Of a stretch of 7,199 bases of DNA, positions 1 to 6,532 are shown piece by piece. The notes under the pieces are model-generated. The model saw only the letters and a program-made list of their open reading frames with translations, had not been told where the DNA came from and did not search any database. Source of the stretch: Anaerolinea sp. (GTDB lineage: Bacteria; Chloroflexota; Anaerolineae; Anaerolineales; Villigracilaceae); NCBI GenBank assembly GCA_020720965.1, contig DYNS01000152.1, positions 1 through 7,199 on the forward strand, given 5' to 3'. Within the stretch, counting starts at the first letter, position 1, and each line of letters opens with the position of its first letter. A program made the position numbers and the translations under genes.

Positions 1-1
1 G

Positions 2-1858
2 CAAGATGCCGCCATCGTGGTAGACCGGGCGAGCCGTCAGCTGGCATTTGGCAACCGGGGATTTTTTGAACTGACCGGCTACGACCCCCTCAGCCCGGAA
101 CCCCTCAGCGTTCACCGCATTCTGCCAGAGTTTGGCGAGGGCTGGTCTTCCGGCGAGGAGCAGGAAACCAGCCTCAAAACCGCCAACGGGCGCAACATGG
201 CAATCTGGCTCAGCGTAAACTGGCTGGATAAACCCGGCAAATGGCTCTTATTGCGCTTCGTACCCCTCAACGTCCAACACTGGCGCAACACCCAAGCCCA
301 AAGGCAAGAAGAGCACCTGGACTTGATGGAAGACCTGGCGCAACTAACCAACCAGGAAAACCTGGAATCTGCCCTGGCGCTGGCATTGGATGCCGGCGCC
401 AAACTCGTCTCCACCGAGGGGCTGTGTGTGTACCGCGCCAGCCAAAAACAACTGCGGCGGGTGATGATGCAGGGCAGCCTGCCCCAAAACCTGCCAGATA
501 CCCTGGCAGTGGAAGAACCTGCCCTCACCTACACCCCCTCACTCTGGGAGCAGAGAATCCGCCCGGTGGGAGCCTTGCAGCAAGCCGCCCGCGATGCCGG
601 AATCCACTCCCTTGTCTCCGTCCCCATCAACCTGAGGGAGAATCACCTGGGGCTGCTGGTTGCCCTCAACTTACCCAGCCAAAACGCCCGCCAAATGATA
701 GACCTGCTGGAAACCCTGGCGGGCTACATCGCCGCCACCCTGCATCACTACCTCACCCTCAACAGCCTGCGCCGCACGGTGTGGGAACACAGCCGTGCGC
801 TCGCCACCCGCAACGCCATGGCAGAAAACTCGCTGGAAGGAATCATCCTCCTGAACCCCAACCTGCACCTGATAGAGATGAACCCCTCCGCCGAGATGAT
901 GCTGGGCTACAGCGCCACCGAAACAGCCGGGCTGCACGTTGAAAACATCCTCATCGGGGCAGAGAACCTCCCCGGCGCTTTGCGCCTGGCAAGGCAGGGA
1001 CTCAACACGCCAGATTTAGGCATCCTGCACCTGCACCGCCGTTCCGGGCAGGTCTTCCCCGCCCACCTGCAGGTATTCCCCGTCAAAGTAGGCGGCGAAC
1101 TCACCAACATCGTCCTCCTGCTGCGAGATACCAGCGAGCAGGAACAAATCCGCACCCGCACCCAGCAATTGGAACAACGCGCCCTGCTGGGCGAGGTCAC
1201 TGCCATCTTCGCCCACGAAGTCCGCAACCCCATCAACAACATCAGCCTCAGCCTGCAACTAATGGAAATGAATCTGCCCCCCGAAGACCCTCAGCGCGAA
1301 AACGTGAATCGGATGCAAACCGACTGCAACCGCCTCACTCACCTGATGGAATCTGTCCTCTCCTTTGCCAAGCCGATGGAATACAAGCTCATCCCCACCG
1401 ACATTCATAACCTGCTGCAAAAAATGCTGGAGCGTTGGCGACCCCGCATGGCACGCCTGAAAATTGAACTGCACACCCAAACCGAAGAACCCGCTCCCCT
1501 GGCAATGGCAGATGCCCGCGCCCTGGACCAGGTTTTTACCAACCTGCTCAGCAATGCCATGGAAGCCATGCGAGAAAAAGGCGGCAGCCTGGCGGTAAAA
1601 ATATCCCGCGCTCCCCTGGCAGGCGGGCGCCTGGGCGTAAAAATCAGCCTATCGGATACGGGAGCAGGCATCCCCGAAGAAATTCGGGCAAAGATTTTTG
1701 AACCGTTTTACACCACCAGCCCACAAGGAACCGGTTTGGGGCTGGCAATCAGCAAACGCATCATCCTTGCCCACAAAGGCAGCATCGATGTCAATAGTTT
1801 CCCTGGCGGAACCATCTTCCACGTTACCCTGCCAGGGGTAGAAAGCGAGACCCTATGA
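2..1858 (+). CDS. PAS-GAF-PAS sensor histidine kinase (NtrB-like), 5' end outside window
   Basis: Sensor kinase that should autophosphorylate on a histidine and pass the phosphate to the regulator encoded next. The frame is open to the left edge, so the true start lies outside; the GTG at 17 sits inside a PAS domain and is only a counting point. Counting from it: partial PAS about 1-85, helical linker, GAF about 105-245, second PAS about 266-375, then the dimerisation/phosphoacceptor helix with AHEVRNPIN (His400). The HATPase domain has an N box (DQVFTNLLSNAMEAM, 504-518), G1 (DTGAGIP, 547-553), an F box (FEPFYTT) and G2 (GTGLGLAIS, from 571). All catalytic boxes look intact. No membrane helix is visible, so the seen part is cytoplasmic and probably senses an internal ligand or redox state; the signal cannot be told from sequence. 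It overlaps the regulator by four bases. Its sense strand is unusually rich in C over G. Family assignment is secure; the ligand is unknown. Confidence 0.95.
   Translation, partial: QDAAIVVDRASRQLAFGNRGFFELTGYDPLSPEPLSVHRILPEFGEGWSSGEEQETSLKTANGRNMAIWLSVNWLDKPGKWLLLRFVPLNVQHWRNTQAQRQEEHLDLMEDLAQLTNQENLESALALALDAGAKLVSTEGLCVYRASQKQLRRVMMQGSLPQNLPDTLAVEEPALTYTPSLWEQRIRPVGALQQAARDAGIHSLVSVPINLRENHLGLLVALNLPSQNARQMIDLLETLAGYIAATLHHYLTLNSLRRTVWEHSRALATRNAMAENSLEGIILLNPNLHLIEMNPSAEMMLGYSATETAGLHVENILIGAENLPGALRLARQGLNTPDLGILHLHRRSGQVFPAHLQVFPVKVGGELTNIVLLLRDTSEQEQIRTRTQQLEQRALLGEVTAIFAHEVRNPINNISLSLQLMEMNLPPEDPQRENVNRMQTDCNRLTHLMESVLSFAKPMEYKLIPTDIHNLLQKMLERWRPRMARLKIELHTQTEEPAPLAMADARALDQVFTNLLSNAMEAMREKGGSLAVKISRAPLAGGRLGVKISLSDTGAGIPEEIRAKIFEPFYTTSPQGTGLGLAISKRIILAHKGSIDVNSFPGGTIFHVTLPGVESETL
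1855..1858 (+). promoter_or_regulatory. ATGA stop/start overlap coupling kinase and regulator translation
   Basis: The regulator's ATG shares bases with the kinase's TGA. The nearest purine-rich run upstream (AGGGG at 1834-1838) is about 16 bases from the ATG, too far for normal initiation. Ribosomes finishing the kinase probably restart here, which would keep the two proteins in fixed proportion. The overlap is seen directly; the coupling is inferred. Confidence 0.8.
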
Positions 1859-3039
1859 GCGCAACGATTCTGATTGTAGATGACGAAGAAAACGCCCGGC
1901 GTACCATCTCCTCTTTCCTCGCCCCCAAAGGCTACGAGGTGCTGGGGGTGGCGACCCTCGCCGAGGCGAGGGAACATTTGCAGCGCGGCGATGCCGACCT
2001 GGTTTTGTTGGATGTGCAGCTGCCAGACGGCTACGGACCCACCCTGCTGGAGGAAAACAACCGCCTGCCCCACCGCATCCCCATCATCCTCATCACCGCC
2101 TACGGCGATATTGAAATGGCAGTGGATGCGATGAAAAACGGCGCCCACGACTTTTTGCAAAAACCCATTCAACTGGCGCGGCTGGAACAATCCATCACCC
2201 GCGCCCAGGAAGTGATAGCCATGCGGCGGGAGTTAACCCACCTGAGAAACACCCAACGCAAAGCCAGCATGGATTTTGTCACCGGCTCCAGCGAGAGCAT
2301 GAAGCGCCTCTTCGAGCAGGCAAGGCGGGCGAGCCAGGCATCCGTCTCTGTCTTGGTGACGGGCGAAACCGGCTCCGGCAAGGAGGTGCTGGCGAGATAT
2401 GTTCATTCCAGCGGACCTCGCAGCGAAAAACCTTTCATCGCGGTCAATTGCGCCGCCATTCAAAGCACCATGCTGGAATCGGAATTGTTCGGCTACGAAG
2501 CCGGAGCATTTACCGGCGCCGAAAAGCGCAAACCCGGCTTGTTGGAAGTGGCAGACGGGGGCATTCTCTTTTTGGACGAAATCTCCTCCATGCCGATAGA
2601 TATTCAGGCAAAACTGCTGCGCGTGTTGGAAGAACGCGCCTTTCGGCGGGTGGGCGGAACGAATCTCATCAAGGTCGATGTGCAAATTTTGGCGGCATCC
2701 AATCGCCCCCTCACCCGCATGATGGCAGATGGCGCGTTTCGAGAAGATTTGTATTATCGCCTTAAGGTGGTAGATTTGCACATTCCGCCCCTGCGCGAGC
2801 GCAAAGGCGACATTTTGGAAATGGCAGGCTACTTTGTGCGCCAAAACAATATGCGGATGGGCATGAACATCACCGATATTACCCCGCAAGCGGTGGATGT
2901 ACTGCGGGCTTATCCCTGGCCCGGCAATGTACGAGAACTACGAAACGCGATAGAACGCGCCATGTTGTTTTGTGACGAGCAGGTGATTGATATTTCGCAC
3001 CTGCCGATTGAGGTGGGGCAAACCCCTGCCGAAAGGTAA
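1855..3039 (+). CDS. NtrC-family sigma-54 response regulator lacking the C-terminal DNA-binding domain
   Basis: Regulator of 394 residues. Receiver about 1-118: acidic pocket D9/D10, phospho-acceptor D53 (LLDVQLPDG), T81 and K103. The sigma-54 AAA+ ATPase domain spans about 141-385: Walker A GETGSGKE (170-177), GAFTGA sigma-54 contact loop (217-222), Walker B with D241/E242, arginine-finger region REDLYYRL (296-303), sensor II WPGNVREL (355-362). NtrC proteins usually run to about 440-480 residues and end in a Fis-type helix-turn-helix; this one stops about ten residues after the AAA+ domain. No Fis-like helix appears in other frames past the stop, and a terminator follows 18 bases later, so a recent frameshift is unlikely. 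FlgR of Helicobacter pylori and CtcC of Chlamydia are known regulators of this shape that act without binding an enhancer. The ATG overlaps the kinase stop and lacks a well-placed Shine-Dalgarno, so translation is probably coupled. Partner: the upstream kinase. Target promoters are unknown. Confidence 0.93.
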   Translation: MSATILIVDDEENARRTISSFLAPKGYEVLGVATLAEAREHLQRGDADLVLLDVQLPDGYGPTLLEENNRLPHRIPIILITAYGDIEMAVDAMKNGAHDFLQKPIQLARLEQSITRAQEVIAMRRELTHLRNTQRKASMDFVTGSSESMKRLFEQARRASQASVSVLVTGETGSGKEVLARYVHSSGPRSEKPFIAVNCAAIQSTMLESELFGYEAGAFTGAEKRKPGLLEVADGGILFLDEISSMPIDIQAKLLRVLEERAFRRVGGTNLIKVDVQILAASNRPLTRMMADGAFREDLYYRLKVVDLHIPPLRERKGDILEMAGYFVRQNNMRMGMNITDITPQAVDVLRAYPWPGNVRELRNAIERAMLFCDEQVIDISHLPIEVGQTPAER

Positions 3040-3057
3040 GGCACGGCAGGCAAAAGA

Positions 3058-3084
3058 AAAACCGGCGCGTAATGCGCCGGTTTT
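3058..3084. terminator. Bidirectional intrinsic terminator between convergent genes
   Basis: Perfect 11-bp inverted repeat (3058-3068 with 3074-3084) around a five-base GTAAT loop. The core of the stem is GC-rich, with A-rich and T-rich flanks. It lies 18 bases past the regulator's stop at 3039 and 16 bases past the end of the minus-strand gene that stops at 3101, so it can serve both. Read on the minus strand the stem runs into a run of five T, then C, then four T, a good U-tract. On the plus strand there are only four T before a G/T-rich stretch, so it should stop leftward transcription better. Confidence 0.88.
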
Positions 3085-3095
3085 GGTTGGTTGGG
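3079..3095 (+). other. Possible two-tier G-quadruplex motif overlapping the terminator
   Basis: Four closely spaced GG runs (3079-3080, 3085-3086, 3089-3090, 3093-3095) are separated by T-only loops of 4, 2 and 2 bases. Two-tier quadruplexes with TT loops can fold in DNA. The first GG also belongs to the right arm of the terminator stem, so the two structures would compete in the plus-strand transcript. The pattern is seen directly; folding or function is speculative, and it may just be a weak T-rich tail. Confidence 0.25.
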
Positions 3096-3100
3096 TTTGC

Positions 3101-4096
3101 TTATTTGGGCCAAATTGCCAGTTCCAGCGTAATCCGCTCAAAGAAGCTTTGTTCTGGCAGGGCGGCTTGCCCATAGACAGCATCGGCTACGGTGACGACC
3201 ATTTGCAGGGTTTGGGTTTCCAATACAACCTGGCTCTGCGGGGCAATTTGGGTCAGTTCGCCTTTGGCTTCCAGTTTGGCGCGTAGGGCAACGTCCGCAA
3301 AGGCGTGTGCGCTCATCAGCACTTTGGTCACGGTCTGAATGTCATTTTTGTCGAACATCCACACCTCAAAGGCTGTCACCTTTTTGGGGTCGCCTACCCC
3401 AATCGTTTCCGAAATGCCTACGCCGCATTCCCCCAAAAACTCGCCGGAGGGAGCGTCTATGCTGAAGGAGTCGTCAAACAGGTCGTCTCCGATGACATAG
3501 GTGGTAACGTATTGGGCAACCGGCGGTTCACGCCCCACCGAGGCGTAATCTGTCTTTTCAGCGGAGCGGCTCAATTCCAGCGCCTGTTGTTGGGGGGTCA
3601 GCGGAGCGTTTTTGTTTCGCCCTCGGAAGAGCCAGAAGGCTGCCGCCGCTACCAGCCCAATTGCCAAAAGCCCGCCAAAGATGATGGCGATGCTGACGAG
3701 GGAGGAGGCTGCCCCGCCTGCTGCCGGTTCCGGGGTGGGTACGCCGCCAGGGGTGTAGACTCCGTTCTGTTGCAGGACTTGCTCAAACATGGCAACCGCT
3801 TGCGGGTCCAGTTTTCCGGGGGCGTTTTTAATCACCTGGAAAATCTGATAGGCTTGCGGACCTGTCTCCAGGTAGCGGTTGACCGCCAGAGGAGCATCGC
3901 CATTGACGCGGAAGGAGTCGATTGCCATCCGCAGGTAGGTTTCTTGCAGGTCTTGCCGGGTGGCGGAGATGGGTTGGTCTGTCCAGCGCACCGGGTCTAT
4001 ACCCCAGGCGTAACCCAAACCGATAAGTACCCCCGCAAGGAAGGCAAGCGCCGCGAGGGCGGCTGGTTTTTTGAGCAGGTCTGTAATGCTGTTCAT
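3101..4096 (-). CDS. Uncharacterised protein with two membrane helices and a cytoplasmic C-terminal domain
   Basis: I do not recognise a named family; 331 residues. A short basic N-terminus (KK at 9-10) precedes helix 1 (about 12-32). Next come about 100 residues rich in charged and amphipathic stretches (33-132), ending in a Pro/Gly/Ala-rich tether. Helix 2 follows (about 133-157), then RGRNK, then a soluble C-terminal domain (about 165-331). Basic residues flanking both helices predict the N- and C-termini inside and the 33-132 loop outside. The C-terminal part looks folded: alternating beta-like hydrophobic stretches (YVTTYVIGDD, AFEVWMFDK, LQMVVTVADAVYG), an acidic patch near 204-209 and a single Cys (C224). 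The outside loop has a helical pattern (DLQETYLRMAIDSF) resembling loops I recall in other Chloroflexota membrane proteins, a weak memory-based link. Start: ATG at 4096, preferred over an in-frame TTG at 4102 because AAGGAG lies eight bases before the ATG but only two before the TTG. It probably has its own promoter downstream of topA. Confidence 0.85.
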   Translation of the reverse strand: MNSITDLLKKPAALAALAFLAGVLIGLGYAWGIDPVRWTDQPISATRQDLQETYLRMAIDSFRVNGDAPLAVNRYLETGPQAYQIFQVIKNAPGKLDPQAVAMFEQVLQQNGVYTPGGVPTPEPAAGGAASSLVSIAIIFGGLLAIGLVAAAAFWLFRGRNKNAPLTPQQQALELSRSAEKTDYASVGREPPVAQYVTTYVIGDDLFDDSFSIDAPSGEFLGECGVGISETIGVGDPKKVTAFEVWMFDKNDIQTVTKVLMSAHAFADVALRAKLEAKGELTQIAPQSQVVLETQTLQMVVTVADAVYGQAALPEQSFFERITLELAIWPK

Positions 4097-4104
4097 TCGC
4101 AATG

Positions 4105-4110
4105 CTCCTT
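4105..4110 (-). promoter_or_regulatory. Shine-Dalgarno of the membrane-protein gene
   Basis: AAGGAG on the minus strand, eight bases before the ATG at 4096. It decides the start: the in-frame TTG six bases earlier (4102) would leave only two bases of spacing. Confidence 0.8.
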
Positions 4111-4134
4111 TTGGTATGAAGGCGTGTGAAATTG

Positions 4135-4140
4135 ATTATA
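4135..4140 (-). promoter_or_regulatory. Candidate -10 box (TATAAT) for the membrane-protein gene
   Basis: Exact TATAAT on the minus strand in the 80-base gap between the topA stop (4177) and the ATG at 4096. Transcription would start near 4128, giving a leader of roughly 30 bases that contains the Shine-Dalgarno. No good -35 hexamer sits 16-18 bases upstream (GCATCT at a 17-base spacing) and there is no TGn extension, so it may be weak or need an activator. No terminator hairpin is visible after topA, so read-through from topA is also possible. Confidence 0.55.
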
Positions 4141-4176
4141 CAAGAAAATACGCCAGAAGATGCTTTTGGGGGATGA

Positions 4177-6489
4177 TTAATCGGTGACGGCTTCCGGCAG
4201 AATGGCATCGATGAGAAAATTTTGCTGGCAATCCAGGCAGGTGGCTTCGCGCTTGTTAGAATACACCAGGGTTCCCTTGCAGCGCGGGCAGGGGATGGGA
4301 AGGGGGCGCTTCCAGGATGTGAAGTTACATTCCGGGTAGCGGTTGCAGCCGTAAAAGGGCCTACCCTTTTTGGTTTTGCGTTCCACCACCTCGCCGCCGC
4401 AAAGCGGGCAGGTGACTCCGATTTTCTCCAGCCAGGGCTCGGTGTGTCGGCAGTCTGGAAAGCCCGCGCAGGAGATGAATTTGCCGAAGCGCCCAAAGCG
4501 GATGACGAGGTCTTTTCCACATTCCGGGCAGGCTCTCCCAATCGGTTCTGGTCCCGTTTTGGCAACGGGCATCTCAGCCTGGGCTTTCTGCACCTGCTCG
4601 GCAAAGGGGGTGTAGAAATGCGCCATCACGCTGACCCAATCGGCTTCCCCTGCGGCGATTTTATCCAGGTCTGTCTCCATGCTGGCGGTGAAGTTGGTAT
4701 CAACCACGTCCGGGAAGTATTTGACCATCAGGTCGTTCACCAGCAAGCCGGTTTCGGTGGGCTGAATGCGCTTCTCTGCTCGGCTGACGTAGCCGCGCTC
4801 CTGAATGGTAGAAAGGATGGGCGCATAGGTGGAGGGCCGCCCAATGCCATGCGATTCGAGAGACTGCACCAGGGTGGCTTCGGAGAATCGCGGCGGGGGC
4901 TGGGTAAAATGCTGTTCTGGCAGAAGGCGCACCAGGGTTTGCTTTTGACCTTCTTGCAAGTTGGCGGGAATGCGGACGTTGAGGCGGTCTTCATCCGCTT
5001 CCGGTTTGGCGTCTTCATCCCGCGATTCTTCGTACACGACCAGGAAACCGGGGAATTTGACAGAGGAGCCTGCCGTGCGGAAGAGGTATTGGCTATCCGC
5101 CTGGGCGGTGATTTCTACGGTAAGGGTGTCGTACAGCGCCGATTCCATTTGGGATGCCACAAAACGCTGCCAGATAAGCTGGTAGAGTTTGAACATGGCA
5201 GGTTCCAGAAAGGGTTTCACCTTGTCTGGGTCGCGCAAAATGGAGGTCGGGCGGATGGCTTCGTGGGCTTCCTGGGCGGCTACGGCGCGGGTCTTGTATT
5301 CTGGCGGCTGGGCGGGGATGAAGTCACTGCCGTAGCGGGCGGCAATGTACTGCCGGGCTTCTTCTTTTGCCAGGTCGGAGATGTTGGTGGAGTCGGTTCG
5401 CATGTAGGTGATGAGGCCGCTTGTGCCGCCTTCGCCCACGTCCTGCCCTTCGTATAAGCCTTGCGCCAAGCCCATGGTGCGTTTGGCGGTAAAGCCCAGG
5501 CGGCGGGAGGCTTCTTGTTGCAGGGTGGATGTGATGAAGGGGGAGGAAGGCTTGCGGCGGCGTTCTCCCCGCTTTACCCGCGAGACAGTGTAAGCGGCTT
5601 TTTGCAGGTCTGCCAGCAGGGGCGTTACCTGGCTTTCGCTGGTGAGCGCAAAATCCTTCTCGTCTATTTTTGCCAGTTTGGCAAGGTAAGCGGCTTTAGA
5701 TTTGCCGCCTTCGGGCTTCAACTCCGCTTCCAGAGTCCAGTATTCTTCGGGGGTGAATTCGTCTATTTCGCGCTCACGTTCCACAATCAGGCGCAGAGCA
5801 ACCGATTGCACCCGCCCGGCAGAGAGCCGCCCGCGAACCTTCTCCCACAAAATGGGGCTGATGGAGTAGCCAACCAGCCGGTCTAACACGCGGCGGGCTT
5901 GTTGAGCGTTCACCAGGTCCATGTTAATTTGGCGGGGATGCTCGAAGGCGGCGCGAATGGCGGGGGCGGTGATTTCGTGAAAGACCACCCGGCGGGTGCG
6001 GGCGGGGTCTATTTCTGCCGCTTCCAACAAATGCCAGGAAATGGCTTCTCCCTCCCGGTCCGGGTCGGTTGCCAGGTAAATTTCTTCGTGTTCTTTGGCG
6101 AGCTTTTTAAGTTCTTTTACAACGGCTTTTTTCTCGTTGGGGACGCGATACTTGGGGGCAAAGTGGTTTTCCACATCCACCGAAAGTTGAGAGCGGAGTA
6201 AATCGCGCACATGCCCCACCGAGGCGCGGACGGTGTAGCCTTTGCCCAAAAAGCGCCCCACCGTTTTGGCTTTGGCAGGCGATTCTACGATGACGAGTTT
6301 GCCGGAGCGTTTTTCTTCCTTCACCGGGGGCTGAAGCCCCTGGTGCGCTTCCGATTTTCCCGTGCGGAACATGGTCGTACCGCACTGCGGGCAGGTTCCG
6401 CGTGTAATGGGAACGCCCGCGCTGTTAAAGGTCGCCAGCGGGTTCTCAATCTCTCGTTTGGCTTTACACTTCATGCAATAGGCTTCCAT
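4177..6489 (-). CDS. topA: DNA topoisomerase I with an extra N-terminal zinc ribbon
   Basis: Type IA topoisomerase of 770 residues; it relaxes negative supercoils by cutting and resealing one strand through a tyrosine link. N-terminal zinc ribbon about 1-45: C5xxC8 and C33xxC36, like the small DUF5679 proteins. The TOPRIM domain follows (about 64-176): VIVESPAKAKT with catalytic E69, and TDPDREGEAI with metal ligands D142, D144 and E146. In the core, NAQQARRVLDRLVGY (194-208), RLSAGRVQSVALRL (221-234), and active-site GLITYMRTDSTNIS with Y362 and R364. SHGIGRPSTYAPI (546-558) is also typical. The C-terminus has three ribbons: C654/C657/C674/C680, C694/C697/C715/C721 and C734/C737/C751/C754. 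All core residues are present. The frame is open to 6579, but the ATG at 6489 has a near-perfect Shine-Dalgarno and begins the ribbon; the longer reading would overlap the upstream gene. It lies 43 bases after the guanylyltransferase, probably co-transcribed. Confidence 0.98.
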   Translation of the reverse strand: MEAYCMKCKAKREIENPLATFNSAGVPITRGTCPQCGTTMFRTGKSEAHQGLQPPVKEEKRSGKLVIVESPAKAKTVGRFLGKGYTVRASVGHVRDLLRSQLSVDVENHFAPKYRVPNEKKAVVKELKKLAKEHEEIYLATDPDREGEAISWHLLEAAEIDPARTRRVVFHEITAPAIRAAFEHPRQINMDLVNAQQARRVLDRLVGYSISPILWEKVRGRLSAGRVQSVALRLIVEREREIDEFTPEEYWTLEAELKPEGGKSKAAYLAKLAKIDEKDFALTSESQVTPLLADLQKAAYTVSRVKRGERRRKPSSPFITSTLQQEASRRLGFTAKRTMGLAQGLYEGQDVGEGGTSGLITYMRTDSTNISDLAKEEARQYIAARYGSDFIPAQPPEYKTRAVAAQEAHEAIRPTSILRDPDKVKPFLEPAMFKLYQLIWQRFVASQMESALYDTLTVEITAQADSQYLFRTAGSSVKFPGFLVVYEESRDEDAKPEADEDRLNVRIPANLQEGQKQTLVRLLPEQHFTQPPPRFSEATLVQSLESHGIGRPSTYAPILSTIQERGYVSRAEKRIQPTETGLLVNDLMVKYFPDVVDTNFTASMETDLDKIAAGEADWVSVMAHFYTPFAEQVQKAQAEMPVAKTGPEPIGRACPECGKDLVIRFGRFGKFISCAGFPDCRHTEPWLEKIGVTCPLCGGEVVERKTKKGRPFYGCNRYPECNFTSWKRPLPIPCPRCKGTLVYSNKREATCLDCQQNFLIDAILPEAVTD

Positions 6490-6490
6490 G

Positions 6491-6500
6491 TCACCTCCTT
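6491..6500 (-). promoter_or_regulatory. Extended Shine-Dalgarno deciding the topA start
   Basis: AAGGAGGTGA on the minus strand, one base before the ATG at 6489 when counted from its last A, and four bases from the AGGAGG core. It matches the 16S rRNA 3' tail over ten bases. It fixes the topA start and shows that the N-terminal zinc ribbon is translated as part of TopA. Confidence 0.9.
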
Positions 6501-6532
6501 GGGGAGACCGTTGTAAAAACGGCAGGGTTGGC

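Noticed and set aside
241..942. Plus-strand open frame of 233 codons inside the kinase gene
   Set aside because: Out-of-frame reading of the C-rich kinase gene; the Pro/Arg-rich translation is typical of a shadow frame.
2233..2889. Minus-strand open frame of 218 codons opposite the regulator
   Set aside because: Antisense to the conserved AAA+ domain, with no recognisable protein features.
3040..3100. Lost Fis helix-turn-helix after a frameshift at the regulator's end
   Set aside because: The frames past the stop contain no Fis-like helices, and the terminator begins within 20 bases, leaving no room for the domain.
3305..4129. Plus-strand open frame of 274 codons opposite the membrane-protein gene
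   Set aside because: The minus-strand gene has a Shine-Dalgarno, promoter box, membrane helices and terminator; the plus-strand frame has none of these and runs over the other gene's promoter.
4222..5457. Long plus-strand open frame of 411 codons opposite topA
   Set aside because: It lies wholly antisense to the conserved TopA core and zinc ribbons, and its translation shows no domain. It is a product of codon bias in the real gene.
6508..6522. Small hairpin (CCGTT/AACGG) between the guanylyltransferase gene and topA
   Set aside because: Only five base pairs and no T-run after it on the minus strand, so it is not a credible terminator.
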